Shown: one piece after another, positions 33,843 through 43,572 of the stretch
Layout: each line of letters starts with the position of its first letter
Numbering within the stretch: position 1 is the stretch's first letter
Origin: Bradyrhizobium sp. BTAi1
Lineage (GTDB): Bacteria; Pseudomonadota; Alphaproteobacteria; Rhizobiales; Xanthobacteraceae
Assembly (NCBI RefSeq): GCF_000015165.1
Contig: NC_009485.1
Coordinates: 6,343,501 to 6,407,500, forward strand
Direction: 5' to 3'
Length of the DNA stretch: 64,000 nucleotides
Program-made: the position numbers and the translations under genes
Notes under the pieces: model-generated
What the model was told of the DNA's origin: nothing
Seen by the model: only the letters and a program-made list of their open reading frames with translations
Databases searched by the model: none

Positions 33843-34763
33843 ATGGCTCCCGTCATATCCGTTTCCGGCCTGTCGAAGACCTATGCGTCGGGCTTCACCT
33901 CGCTGAACAATATCCATCTTGAGATCGCGCGCGGCGAGATCTTCGCGCTGCTCGGCCCGAATGGCGCCGGCAAGACCACCCTGATCAGCATCATCTGCGG
34001 CATCGTCAATGCGTCGTCCGGCCAGGTCGCCGTCGGCGGTCACGACATCAACGCCGACTATCGCGCCGCGCGGGCCTTGATCGGGCTGGTGCCGCAGGAG
34101 CTGCACACCGATTCGTTCGAAAGCGTCTGGGCGACGGTGAGCTTCAGCCGCGGCCTGTTCGGCAAGCCGAAGAACCCGGCCTTGATCGAGAAGATTCTCA
34201 AGGATCTTTCGCTGTGGGACAAGAAGGATGCCAAGATCATCACGCTGTCCGGCGGGATGAAGCGGCGCGTGATGATCGCGAAGGCGCTGTCGCACGAGCC
34301 GCAGGTGCTGTTCCTGGACGAGCCGACCGCAGGCGTCGACGTCGAGCTGCGCAAAGGCATGTGGGACGTCGTGCGTGAGCTGAAGGCCGCCGGCGTCACG
34401 ATCATCCTGACCACGCATTACATCGAGGAAGCCGAGGAGATGGCCGACCGGGTCGGCGTCATCAACAAGGGCGAGATCGTGCTGGTCGAGGACAAGGCCA
34501 AGCTGATGCAGAAGCTCGGCCGCAAGCGGCTGAGCCTGCATCTGCAGCAGCGCATCGATGCCATTCCGGAGGCGCTCGCACCCTATCATCTGACCCTGTC
34601 GGAGGACGGCTGGCGGCTCGCTTATGACTACGACACCAAGGGCGACCGCACCGGCATCACCAGCCTGCTCGGCGATCTCAGGGCCGCCGGCATCCGCTTC
34701 GTCGACCTCGAAACCAAGCAATCGTCCCTGGAGGACATCTTCGTGAGCCTGGTGCGGCAATGA
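33843..34763 (+). CDS. ABC-2 type exporter, ATP-binding subunit
   Basis: 306 residues. The ABC domain has Walker [10 protein letters not shown], the signature [15 protein letters not shown], Walker [13 protein letters not shown] and the H-loop TTHYIEE. The C-terminal extension (about 225-306) is typical of the DrrA/NodI-like drug and polysaccharide exporters. The stop overlaps the permease gene start (ATGA), so the two make one unit. The cargo is unknown; NodI/J-like lipo-oligosaccharide export is possible by family, but no nod genes are near. Confidence 0.93.
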   Translation: MAPVISVSGLSKTYASGFTSLNNIHLEIARGEIFALLGPNGAGKTTLISIICGIVNASSGQVAVGGHDINADYRAARALIGLVPQELHTDSFESVWATVSFSRGLFGKPKNPALIEKILKDLSLWDKKDAKIITLSGGMKRRVMIAKALSHEPQVLFLDEPTAGVDVELRKGMWDVVRELKAAGVTIILTTHYIEEAEEMADRVGVINKGEIVLVEDKAKLMQKLGRKRLSLHLQQRIDAIPEALAPYHLTLSEDGWRLAYDYDTKGDRTGITSLLGDLRAAGIRFVDLETKQSSLEDIFVSLVRQ

Positions 34764-35521
34764 ACCTGCGGGCAGTCGGCGCAATCTACAAATTCGAGAT
34801 GGCGCGCACCTGGCGCACGATCCTGCAGAGCATCGTGTCGCCGGTCGTATCCACCTCGCTGTATTTCGTGGTGTTCGGCGCCGCGATCGGCTCGCGGATC
34901 AGCGAGGTCCAAGGCGTCAGCTATGGCACCTTCATCGTTCCGGGCCTGGTGATGCTGTCGGTGCTGACCCAGAGCATCGCAAACGCCTCGTTCGGGATCT
35001 ACTTCCCGAAATTCATCGGCACGATCTACGAGATCCTGTCGGCGCCGATCTCGCATTTCGAGATCGTGCTCGGCTATGTCGGCGCAGCCGCCACCAAATC
35101 GATCGTTCTCGGGCTGATCATCCTGGCCACGGCCGGGTTGTTCGTGCCGCTGCACATCCAGCATCCGGTCTGGATGCTGACCTTCCTGGTGCTGACCGCC
35201 ATCACCTTCAGCCTGTTCGGCTTCATCATCGGCATCTGGGCCGATGGTTTCGAGAAGCTGCAGATGATCCCGATGCTGGTGGTGACGCCGCTAACCTTCC
35301 TGGGCGGCAGCTTCTATTCGGTCAACATGCTGCCGCCGACCTGGCACACGATCGCGCTGCTCAATCCGGTGGTCTACCTGATCTCCGGTTTTCGCTGGAG
35401 CTTCTACGAGATCGCCGACGTCAGGGTGGAGATCAGCGTCGCCATGACGCTGGGCTTCCTCGTGATCTGCATGTCGATCATCTGGTGGATCTTCAAGACC
35501 GGTTACCGGCTCAAGCATTGA
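34760..35521 (+). CDS. ABC-2 type exporter, membrane subunit
   Basis: 253 residues with six membrane segments, typical of ABC-2 permeases (NodJ/YadH-like). The N-terminal amphipathic stretch ([20 protein letters not shown]) and the conserved late segment [19 protein letters not shown], then [13 protein letters not shown], are family landmarks. It overlaps the ATPase gene by four bases and should form a heterotetramer with it in the inner membrane. Confidence 0.93.
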   Translation: MNLRAVGAIYKFEMARTWRTILQSIVSPVVSTSLYFVVFGAAIGSRISEVQGVSYGTFIVPGLVMLSVLTQSIANASFGIYFPKFIGTIYEILSAPISHFEIVLGYVGAAATKSIVLGLIILATAGLFVPLHIQHPVWMLTFLVLTAITFSLFGFIIGIWADGFEKLQMIPMLVVTPLTFLGGSFYSVNMLPPTWHTIALLNPVVYLISGFRWSFYEIADVRVEISVAMTLGFLVICMSIIWWIFKTGYRLKH

Positions 35522-35563
35522 GCCGGAGCCGCTCTCGGCAGATCAGCTCAGCGGCAGATCAGG

Positions 35564-35914
35564 TCAGCGATAGCAGTGGAAGCGGCCGTAGCCGTCGCGA
35601 TAGCCGCGGCAATGGTAATGCCGGTGGTAATAGGAGCGATGCGGGATGCCCAGCGCGCCCTCGACCGCGCCGACCGCCCCGCCGACACCGGCGCCGACTG
35701 CGCCGCCCACGACCCCGCCAACCGGGCCGCCGATCCGATTGCCCTCATGGGCGCCCTCCCGGGCGCCGCGGACGATGCCCTGAGCATGGGCAGATTGCGG
35801 CAGCGCGAACCAGGCCAGCGCCAGCACGATCAAGGCGAGCGCGGCCAGCAGATAAGTCAGCCGCTGCGGCGCGCGGTCGTCGAGGACCGCGGTCCTGGCC
35901 TTCATCGTGAGCAT
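35564..35914 (-). CDS. Small exported glycine-zipper protein
   Basis: 116 residues from ATG 35914 (a second ATG at 35905 is equally possible). A hydrophobic signal or anchor (about 20-43, ending SAHAQG) precedes a glycine-zipper stretch (GGPVGGVVGGAVGAGVGGAVG), which commonly forms membrane-inserting helices. The His/Tyr/Arg-rich tail (HRSYYHRHYHCRGYRDGYGR) is usual in small rhizobial envelope proteins. The function is unknown. It is convergent with the ABC-2 permease gene. Confidence 0.7.
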   Translation of the reverse strand: MLTMKARTAVLDDRAPQRLTYLLAALALIVLALAWFALPQSAHAQGIVRGAREGAHEGNRIGGPVGGVVGGAVGAGVGGAVGAVEGALGIPHRSYYHRHYHCRGYRDGYGRFHCYR

Positions 35915-36223
35915 TTTCAGTCCCGGTATCTGCATCAGGGATATCTGGAACGCAGATGCGGCCAAAAGGTTGCGGCGCCCGCACGAATTCGGCCGATTTA
36001 GAGCTTTCCTAAACAACGACGTGCCGTCAGGCTAAAAGGCCCTCGGACAATCGCGCAATTGTCACCATCGCGCCCGGCCGATCGACTTGCCTGCGCGGCC
36101 TCCGCAATTAAGGTTGAACCGGGCACCGGCTGGAACAAATGCGTGTCTTGCGACATAGTGCAGGCTGCCGGCTGGGGAGCTGCGGCGCGAATGACAGTCT
36201 ACGGCCTGGAGGCCAGAGGTTCG

Positions 36224-37018
36224 ATGCGTACCACTCTTTTTGCGATTGCCGGCTTCGCTTTTCTGTCGGCCACGCCGGCACTGGCCAAGATCGATATTAC
36301 CGTCGACAAGAACAACCAGATCATGACGGTCGCGGTTGACGGCGTGGAGCGCTATCGCTGGCCGGTCTCGACCGGCATTCCCTCGCGTGAGACGCCGAAC
36401 GGCACATTCCGGGCCTTCCGCATGGAAGCGGACCATTTTTCCAAGGAGTTCGACGACGCGCCGATGCCGCATTCGATCTTCTTCACGAAGGTCGGTCATG
36501 CCATTCACGGCACCGATTCCGAAGGCCGGCTCGGCACGCCCGCGTCCCATGGTTGTGTGCGCCTGTCCAAGGCGAACGCCACCACGCTGTATGATCTCGT
36601 GCAGAAGGACGGCGTGCTCAACACCACGGTGACACTGACCGGATCGGCCGAGGTGGCGCTGGCGCGCAATCCGCGTCGCGGCACCGCCGTGGCCCGCCGC
36701 GAGGCGCCGCAGCAATATGACGACAATGGCGAGCCCGTGGTGCTGACGCCGCAGCCGCAACTGCTGCCGGGACGGCCGATCGCTCCACAGCAGCGCCCGG
36801 ACGACGGCTACATCTATCCGGCCGACGGCAGCGACAATGGCGTTCGCTATCCGGCCCCGCGCGGCACCAGCCGTCGCGTCTACGACGCGCAGGCCTATCC
36901 GTCGCAGCAGGACCCGTCGTATTATTACGACAACAGCAATCCGAGCTACGCGCAGCCGCGCTATTACCAGCCGCGATCCTATTATCAGCCGCGCAGCTAC
37001 TACACCTATCAGGACTGA
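36224..37018 (+). CDS. L,D-transpeptidase (YkuD domain) with Tyr-rich tail
   Basis: 264 residues from ATG 36224, preceded by AGAGG. The signal peptide (about 1-21, ending ALA) is followed by a YkuD domain (about 23-145) with the catalytic motif HGTDSEGRLGTPASHGCVRLS, in which the Cys is the nucleophile. It should form 3-3 cross-links in peptidoglycan or attach proteins to it. The last 110 residues are Pro/Gln/Tyr-rich and end in repeated QPRSYY units, unlike the core family. A start at 36191 is possible but weaker. Confidence 0.88.
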   Translation: MRTTLFAIAGFAFLSATPALAKIDITVDKNNQIMTVAVDGVERYRWPVSTGIPSRETPNGTFRAFRMEADHFSKEFDDAPMPHSIFFTKVGHAIHGTDSEGRLGTPASHGCVRLSKANATTLYDLVQKDGVLNTTVTLTGSAEVALARNPRRGTAVARREAPQQYDDNGEPVVLTPQPQLLPGRPIAPQQRPDDGYIYPADGSDNGVRYPAPRGTSRRVYDAQAYPSQQDPSYYYDNSNPSYAQPRYYQPRSYYQPRSYYTYQD

Positions 37019-37080
37019 CGCCTGATGATCCGCGTTGTCCGGCGCAGCTGAGCTCGCCGGAACATGCGATTGACCGTCCT

Positions 37081-38106
37081 TCATTCCGCGCCAACGCGCT
37101 CCAGCGGCGCCGGGCTCCGCTTGGCGCCGACCTGCCCCCGGGCCGTCGCGCTGCGTTGCCGGCGCTGAACGAAATACTGGTCGGCCAGCACGCCGATCAG
37201 GATCACCGTCCCCATCACGGCGAAGTTCAGCGAGCTCGGAATCCCCAGAAGGTTGACCAGGTTCTGCAGCACCTGCAGCAGGATCGTCCCGAGCACCACG
37301 CCGATGATCGAGCCCTCGCCGCCGCGCAGCGAGCAGCCGCCGAGCACGGCGGCCGCGATGGCGTAGAGCTCGTAGAACGAGCCGTGCACGGCCGGCGAGA
37401 TCGAGCGGGTGTACATTGCGATCAGGACGGCGGCCAGCGCGGTCAGACCGCCGCAGATCACATAGGCCGAGATCACGACCCGGTCGGACCGGATGCCGGA
37501 ATAGCGCGCGGCCTCCTCGTTCTTGCCGACCGCGTAGAAATAGCGGCCATAGACCGAGCGGTGCAGCACCAGCCAGGCGATGCCGGCCACGATCGCCAGC
37601 GCGACGACGCTGTGCGGCAACGGAAAGCCGAGCACATTGGTCCGTCCGGCGGTGAGCCATTCCAATGTCGGGAAGCTTGCACCATAGCCGAAGCCGGCGG
37701 TCGAATCCTCGGTGTAATAGCGCGCGGCGCCGCGATAGATCAGCAGCCCGCACAGCGTCACCACGAAGGGCTGAATGCGCATCTTGGTGGTGAGGGTGCC
37801 GTGCATGATCCCGATCGCGATGCCGCCCGCGATGATCAGGGCGAAGGCCACCATCCAGTTCACATCGCGGTTCACGATCAGGTCGATGAACAGCACGCCG
37901 AGCAGCGCGATCACCGACCCCACGGCCAGCTCGATGCCGCCGACGATGATCACGAAAGCCTCCGCGATCGAGAAGATGCCGAACATCCCGACCTGGTTGG
38001 CGGTGTTGGAAAGGTTGCCGACCAGGAGAAAGCGCGGATTGATGACCGCCACGACCGTGCCGACCACCAGGATCAGGATGAGCAGGCTGAGATCTTTCTT
38101 GTGCAC
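37081..38106 (-). CDS. Sugar ABC transporter permease (RbsC-like)
   Basis: 341 residues with about ten membrane segments, of the BPD_transp_2 family. The N-terminal VVGTVVAVINPRFL and the central GGIELAVGSVIALLGV segment match ribose/xylose-type permeases. Third gene of a minus-strand operon: binding protein (39634-40587), ATPase (38118-39620), permease. It lies 11 bp after the ATPase stop. Confidence 0.92.
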   Translation of the reverse strand: MHKKDLSLLILILVVGTVVAVINPRFLLVGNLSNTANQVGMFGIFSIAEAFVIIVGGIELAVGSVIALLGVLFIDLIVNRDVNWMVAFALIIAGGIAIGIMHGTLTTKMRIQPFVVTLCGLLIYRGAARYYTEDSTAGFGYGASFPTLEWLTAGRTNVLGFPLPHSVVALAIVAGIAWLVLHRSVYGRYFYAVGKNEEAARYSGIRSDRVVISAYVICGGLTALAAVLIAMYTRSISPAVHGSFYELYAIAAAVLGGCSLRGGEGSIIGVVLGTILLQVLQNLVNLLGIPSSLNFAVMGTVILIGVLADQYFVQRRQRSATARGQVGAKRSPAPLERVGAE

Positions 38107-38117
38107 GGGCGCCTCGT

Positions 38118-39620
38118 TCAGACGGTATGGCCGACGGCGAGCTGCAGCACATTGTGCTCGCTGAACTCGCTGCGCGCCAGGAAGCCGGAGATGCGGCCTT
38201 CATGCATCACGGCGATCCGGTCGCTGACCCCGATCACCTCTTCCATGTCGCTGGAAATCATCAGGATCGCCACTCCCGCATCGGAGAGCCGCCGCAGCAT
38301 GTCGTAGATCTCCTGCTTGGCGCCGACGTCGATGCCGCGCGTCGGCTCGTCGAAGATCAGGACCTTCGGCCGCATCGACAGCCATTTGGCGAGCACGACC
38401 TTCTGCTGGTTGCCGCCGGACAATGTGCCAACCGGCGCTTTGACATCGGCCGCGCGGATCTTGAGGCGCTCGCGCTGATGGTCGGCATTGGCGGTCTCGC
38501 GAACCGTGTCGACCAGACCGAAGCTCGAATAGGATGCGAGATCCGGCAGCGAGACGTTCTGCGCCATCGACAATTCGAGCAGCAGGCCGCAAGCCTTGCG
38601 GTCTTCTGGAATGAGGTAGATACCGCGATCGATCGCCTCGCGCGGCGACGCGATGCGGATCGGCTCGCCGTCGACGCTGATACCACCCGCCAGCAAGGGA
38701 TCGACGCCGAAAATGGCGCGCGCAAGCTCGGTGCGTCCCGCGCCGACGAGCCCGGCGAGCCCCAATATCTCGCCGCGGCGGAGTTGCAGGCTGACGGCCT
38801 GGTGGGGATAGGTCGAGGTGACGGCATCGGCAACGTCGAGGATGGTCTCACCCGGCGGCGCCGCCGGCGGCACGTAGAGAGATCTCAGGTCCCGGCCGAT
38901 CATCAACCGGATCATGGCCGCTGGATTGAGCTCCTCACGCGTGAGCGCGCCGACCATGCGGCCATCCCGCAGCACGATCGCATGGTCAGCACATTGCATC
39001 ACCTCGTTCAAACGATGGGTGATGAAGATGACGCTGACGCCGTCGGCCTTCAGGCCGGCGATGACCTGCATCAGCCGCTCCGTCTCCGACAGAGTGAGGC
39101 TCGAGGTCGGCTCGTCCATGATGACGCAGCGCGCGTCGAGCGACAGCGCCTTGATGATCTCCACCAGTTGGCGCTGCGCCAGAGACAATTCGGCGAGCGG
39201 CGTGTCAGGCGCGAAATCCGCACCGAGGCGATCGATCAGCGGACGCACTTTGGCAAGCAGGGTCTTGCGATCGATCAGCTTCAGCAATCCGCCATGGACC
39301 GGTTCGCGACCGATGAAGACGTTGCCGGCGACGTCGAGATTGTCGAACAGGTTCAGCTCCTGATGAACGAACGCGATGCCGGCCGCGATCGCATCCGCCA
39401 CGCTGTAGCTCGTACGTGCGACGCCATCGATCCGGATCGTCCCACTGCTCGGCGCGACAACACCGCCGAGCACACGCATCAGCGTCGACTTGCCGGCGCC
39501 GTTCTCGCCGAGCAGCGCGACCACCTCGCCGGGCGCGACCGACAGGCTGACGTGGTCGAGCGCGACCACGCCAGGATAGGTCTTGCCGATGTCGATCAGC
39601 TCGAGGAAGGGCTCGCCCAC
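38118..39620 (-). CDS. Sugar ABC transporter ATP-binding protein (RbsA-like)
   Basis: 500 residues with two ABC domains in tandem, as in all ribose/monosaccharide-type ATPases. The first has Walker A GENGAGKSTLM, LSLAQRQLVEIIKAL and VIMDEPTSSL. The second has the degenerate Walker A GLVGAGRTE, then LSGGNQQKVVLAKWL and LIFDEPTRGID. It powers import with the RbsC-like permease next to it. The gap to the binding-protein stop is 13 bp. Confidence 0.94.
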   Translation of the reverse strand: MGEPFLELIDIGKTYPGVVALDHVSLSVAPGEVVALLGENGAGKSTLMRVLGGVVAPSSGTIRIDGVARTSYSVADAIAAGIAFVHQELNLFDNLDVAGNVFIGREPVHGGLLKLIDRKTLLAKVRPLIDRLGADFAPDTPLAELSLAQRQLVEIIKALSLDARCVIMDEPTSSLTLSETERLMQVIAGLKADGVSVIFITHRLNEVMQCADHAIVLRDGRMVGALTREELNPAAMIRLMIGRDLRSLYVPPAAPPGETILDVADAVTSTYPHQAVSLQLRRGEILGLAGLVGAGRTELARAIFGVDPLLAGGISVDGEPIRIASPREAIDRGIYLIPEDRKACGLLLELSMAQNVSLPDLASYSSFGLVDTVRETANADHQRERLKIRAADVKAPVGTLSGGNQQKVVLAKWLSMRPKVLIFDEPTRGIDVGAKQEIYDMLRRLSDAGVAILMISSDMEEVIGVSDRIAVMHEGRISGFLARSEFSEHNVLQLAVGHTV

Positions 39621-39633
39621 GCCGGCCGTCGCA

Positions 39634-40587
39634 CTACTTTTTCAACATCTGCTTCATCTGCGCCATGAAGTCGTCGACGTTGGACTTCTCGATGACCTTG
39701 CCGGGAACGATGATGATGCCGTTGGCGGGAACGCCTGATTTGTCCCCTTGAACGACCTTCGCCATTAGCTTCATGCCCTGATAGCCCCACTCGAACGGCT
39801 GCTGCACGACCGTGCCCTCGATCGCGCCGTCCTTCACGCCGCCGAGCGTGATCGGATCCTCGTCGAAGCCAATGATCTTGATCTTGCCGAGCTTGCCCGC
39901 CTCCTTCAGCACCTCATAGATGCGCGGCGTGTTGTAGGAATAGAAGCCGACCAGGCAGCTGACGTCGGGCATGGCTGCGAGAATGTCCTCGACGTTACGC
40001 TTGGCGCGGGTCTGATCGATCTCGTCGCCACGCACGTCGACCAGCTCCACCTTCGAGCCCTTGATGGTCTCCTTGACGCCCTCGATGCGCTCGCGGGCGT
40101 TGTCGGCGCCGAGCAGGCCGACGAAGCCGACGCATTTGCCGCCGTTCGGCAGCGCCTTGAGCATCAGCTTGCCGGCATCCTTGCCGAGCTCGGTGTTGGA
40201 GGAGCCGATATAGGCGATGCGCTTCGATTGCGGAGCATCACTGTCGGTGGTGAACAGCACCGTCTGTGCGGCAACCTTGTTGAGATGCTCGGTCTGGTTC
40301 TTCGGATCGACGGCGCTCACCATGATGCCGGCCGCGCCGGCCGCGACGAGGTCATCCAGCATCCGCTGTTGCACGGCGGCGGCCGCCTGCTCCGGATATT
40401 TGAGCTGCAAGCTGTAATCGGGCAGCTCGCCTTGCGCCTTCTTCACGCCGGCCTCGGCAATCTTCCAGAAATCGGACGCGCCGTTGACGACGAAGGCCAG
40501 CACCTTCTTGTCGGCGGCTCCTGCCGAGCCCACGCCGAGCACCATCGCCAACACCGCAGACGCGCCGGCCATCCAAAGACGCTTCAT
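39634..40587 (-). CDS. Sugar ABC transporter substrate-binding protein
   Basis: 317 residues from ATG 40587, with GGGAGGGG four bases upstream. The signal peptide (about 1-25, ending AGAAD) precedes a type I periplasmic-binding fold of the ribose-binding class (Peripla_BP_4), seen in FVVNGASDFWKIAEAGVKKA and the GIMVSAVDP loop. The ligand is a monosaccharide or polyol by family; it cannot be narrowed. It is the first gene of the operon and so probably the most expressed. Confidence 0.91.
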   Translation of the reverse strand: MKRLWMAGASAVLAMVLGVGSAGAADKKVLAFVVNGASDFWKIAEAGVKKAQGELPDYSLQLKYPEQAAAAVQQRMLDDLVAAGAAGIMVSAVDPKNQTEHLNKVAAQTVLFTTDSDAPQSKRIAYIGSSNTELGKDAGKLMLKALPNGGKCVGFVGLLGADNARERIEGVKETIKGSKVELVDVRGDEIDQTRAKRNVEDILAAMPDVSCLVGFYSYNTPRIYEVLKEAGKLGKIKIIGFDEDPITLGGVKDGAIEGTVVQQPFEWGYQGMKLMAKVVQGDKSGVPANGIIIVPGKVIEKSNVDDFMAQMKQMLKK

Positions 40588-41087
40588 CGAACCCCTCCCA
40601 TGTGAAGCCGGCCTGCTTGATGCGGCCGGCATTTTTGCACTCACGACGTCCTCCGTCCGGGCGGAGGCTCCGCCTGGACTCACGGCACGTCCCGGTCGAT
40701 CCGATCTGAACAAGGGGCGTCATCGGTCCGCTCTGCAAAGCGTCGTCAGGCCGGCCGTCGTCATGGAGATATCAACCGAGCTTCAATGCCCGCGTGCCGC
40801 GCTGGCGCCCGACAGAAGACCTCAAACACGGGATCCGATTGAGGCACGCACCTCAAGGTAGCATGGTCTTCGCGGGCTCGCAACTAATCGCCGTGACGAA
40901 ACATCTAACCTGCATTTTGCGGTGCGGCACGCCTCAGCCGGCGCAGCCATGCACCCGCCGCTCACGGCGCTGAGACCGAGCAGGCGGTCACGGCGAGGCA
41001 CGCACCTCTGATTTTACGGCAAGGCCGGACTCAGGCGCATGCGCCGCGGCGCCGGCCCATGCGAAGCGACCGGGATTCCTCGCGCCG
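40588..41087. other. 500-bp intergenic region upstream of the sugar ABC operon
   Basis: No gene is supported. It holds a GC-rich hairpin (GCCGGCC / GGCCGGC with ATTTTT after it, about 40609-40636) and a second one around 40668-40677. Two exact copies of GAGGCACGCACCTC, at 40841-40854 and 40995-41008, have complementary ends (GAGG / CCTC). The operon promoter and operator are expected here, but no clear -35/-10 pair is visible. Confidence 0.5.
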
Positions 41088-43367
41088 CTATTCGCCGTCG
41101 CGCAATCGTCGATACACCGCGCCGAGAATGTTCGAATAGTCGTCGGTCCAGACGCGCTCACCATCGGTCGGCTCGGTTTCGGTCCATTTGTCAGATGAGG
41201 CGAGCTTGCCGACATCGGCCTCCTCGCGCGCGCTGACCACGACGTCCGTCGAGAAGATGTACTCGTCGTCGCGGCCGGAGTCCTCGTTGTAGACCCAGCT
41301 TTTCATGTCGTTGGCGTCGGCGATGCCGACCACGACACTCTCGAGCTCCAGATGGCGGTTGGAGACGTGCATCACCACGGCCCCCTGCGGCGCCAGCTTG
41401 GCCTTGTAGATGGCCATCGCCTCTTCTGTGGCAAGGTGGATCGGGATCGCGTCCGACGAATAGGCATCGACGATGATGAGGTCGTAGACGCCATCCGGCT
41501 CCTTGGCGAAGGTGAGCCTCGCATCGCCGATAACGGGCTTGAAGTCGGGCGCGCAGCTCTTGATGTAGCTGAAATATTTCGGATCGCTGGCGGTATCGAC
41601 CATGGTCTGGTCGATCTCGAAGTACTTCCAGTTCTCGCCGGGCTCGGCGGCGCAGGTCAGCGTGCCGCTGCCGACGCCGATCACGGCCACCTTGAGCGGC
41701 GCGCCCTTGCGCTCGCGGATCGCGGTGATGGCGCGGCCGATGCCGCCATCCTTGTGATAATAGGTGATCGGCTCGGGGCGACCGGTCACCTTGGAGCCGT
41801 CGGCGTTGAGATATTTCTGCGCGCCGTGGATGGTCGTGCCGTGCATCAGCACGTGATAATGCCCGTCCGAGGTCACCACGATCTTGTGCACGCCGAAGAA
41901 GCTGCGCACGGTTTCGACGCGGCCGTCATCGGCCGGATAGGCGCGGATCAGGACCAGCGCGAGCGCAGCCGTCGCGAACACCTTCCAGCGGCCGGCATCG
42001 AGCAGCAGCGCGATCAGCGCTGCGAGCGCCCCCACCGCACCCGCGACATAGACGCGGTGATCTGCGAGATAGGTCGTGACCTTGCCGGTCAGCCCCGCCG
42101 GCATCAGCAGCGCGACGGCGATGATCGCCAGCGCGATCCAGTACCAGCGCGTGATCCGCGGCAGCCGTTCGGCTTTCTCACCGGGCCGGCACAGCGCGGC
42201 GAGCGCCAACAGGATCGGATATTCGGCGACCCAGGAGAAACTGTAGGGCGCGATCAATCCGGCGAAAAGGCCGCCGACCATGCCGCCGAACGACAGCGCG
42301 ACATAGAAGCCGGTGAGGTATTTCGCGGCCGGACGCGTGCGGGCCAGTTCGCCATGGCAGGCCATCGCGATCACGAAGAAGCACAGCTGATGCCCACCGA
42401 GCGTGAGCGCCAGGTTCTGCTCGCCGCCGAAGGCAAGCAGCATGACGACGCCGGCGATCGCGAGCGGCTGCAGCGCCAGCATCCATTTGTGCGGCAACAG
42501 CGGCCGCGATTGGAACACCAGCACCCAGGTGAGCAGATAGAGCGAGAGCGGCAGCACCCAGAGCAATGGCGCGGCGGCCACATCCGTCGAGATATGCGCG
42601 GTGACCGCGATCAGCAGGCCCGAGGGCACCGCGGCCAGGAAGATCCAGCGCGCGCGCAACAGCCAGCTCGGCGCGGGCGCGTCGCCGTCCACACGTGGCA
42701 GCAGGGCCATCACCGCGACCGGCGCGCGCAGCAGCAACACGCCGCAGCCGGCGATCAGCGCGATCAGCACGGCATAGCCGCCGGTCCAGATCATGTTCTG
42801 CATGCGCAGGCTGAAGATCGGCTCGATCAGCAACGGATAGGACAATAACGCCAGGAAGCTGCCGATATTCGACGACGCATAGAGAAAATAGGGATCGGGA
42901 CCCGCGGGGTGTCCGGTCCGCACGAACCAGGCCTGCAGCAGGGGATTGTTGGCGGCGAGCGCGAAGAACGGCAGGCCGATCGACACCGTGAACAATCCGA
43001 GCAGCCAGAGCGCATAGCCGGAGGTTGGCGGATCGCCCCAATGGCTGGAGATCGACAGCGGCAGGGTCAGCAGCGCAAAGCCGAGCAGCAGCAGATGAAG
43101 GGCGATCGGCAGCACCCGGCTGCGCAGCTGCGTGAGAAAATGCGCGTAGGCGTAGCCGGCCAACAGCAGGGCCTGGAAGAACACCATCGCCACCGACCAC
43201 ACCGCCGGCGAGCCACCGAGCCGCGGCAGCACCATCTTGGTGAACAACGGCTGCACCGAGAACAACAGCAGCGCGCTGACGAAGATCGCGGCGGTATAGA
43301 TGACGAGAACCAGCCGGTTGCGCGCAGCAGACGGTTCGGCGACGGCGGGCGAAGCGATTGAGGTCAT
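41088..43367 (-). CDS. Fused MFS-like/spermidine synthase-like membrane protein
   Basis: 759 residues from ATG 43367, with GGAG before it; the frame extends upstream to 43505 without coding character. The N-terminal 550 residues hold about 14 membrane segments, beginning FVSALLLFSVQPLFTKMVLP, the signature of this family. The C-terminus (about 555-745) is a soluble spermidine synthase-like fold with VAVIGVGSGTLTCAA as the cofactor loop and IIVDAYSSDAIP after it. True aminopropyltransferase activity is doubtful for the fused form, whose role is unknown. It is monocistronic and divergent from the FAD oxidoreductase gene. Confidence 0.86.
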   Translation of the reverse strand: MTSIASPAVAEPSAARNRLVLVIYTAAIFVSALLLFSVQPLFTKMVLPRLGGSPAVWSVAMVFFQALLLAGYAYAHFLTQLRSRVLPIALHLLLLGFALLTLPLSISSHWGDPPTSGYALWLLGLFTVSIGLPFFALAANNPLLQAWFVRTGHPAGPDPYFLYASSNIGSFLALLSYPLLIEPIFSLRMQNMIWTGGYAVLIALIAGCGVLLLRAPVAVMALLPRVDGDAPAPSWLLRARWIFLAAVPSGLLIAVTAHISTDVAAAPLLWVLPLSLYLLTWVLVFQSRPLLPHKWMLALQPLAIAGVVMLLAFGGEQNLALTLGGHQLCFFVIAMACHGELARTRPAAKYLTGFYVALSFGGMVGGLFAGLIAPYSFSWVAEYPILLALAALCRPGEKAERLPRITRWYWIALAIIAVALLMPAGLTGKVTTYLADHRVYVAGAVGALAALIALLLDAGRWKVFATAALALVLIRAYPADDGRVETVRSFFGVHKIVVTSDGHYHVLMHGTTIHGAQKYLNADGSKVTGRPEPITYYHKDGGIGRAITAIRERKGAPLKVAVIGVGSGTLTCAAEPGENWKYFEIDQTMVDTASDPKYFSYIKSCAPDFKPVIGDARLTFAKEPDGVYDLIIVDAYSSDAIPIHLATEEAMAIYKAKLAPQGAVVMHVSNRHLELESVVVGIADANDMKSWVYNEDSGRDDEYIFSTDVVVSAREEADVGKLASSDKWTETEPTDGERVWTDDYSNILGAVYRRLRDGE

Positions 43368-43572
43368 GGCAACTCCAGCAGCGGCTCGGCCGGCCTTGGA
43401 TGGGGGATGCACCGCCACGTGCAGACGACACATAGCGGATCGCAGGGCGGTATGGCGAGGAGCGGCACTTTCCCTTGACGGCGCGCCGATCCGGGGCGAC
43501 AGCACGATCCGGAGGAAGAGTTCCCCGCAGCCGATCCGTGTTGGTCATTAATCAGGGCTTTTTGAAGCGAAC

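Noticed and set aside
38127-39668. 513-codon plus-strand frame opposite the sugar ABC ATPase gene
   Set aside because: It mirrors the codon pattern of a clear ABC ATPase; no motif, start site or conservation supports it.
43368-43505. Upstream extension of the MFS/spermidine synthase-like gene
   Set aside because: The family signature begins soon after 43367, which has a ribosome site; the extension is rich in Arg and Pro with no membrane segment.
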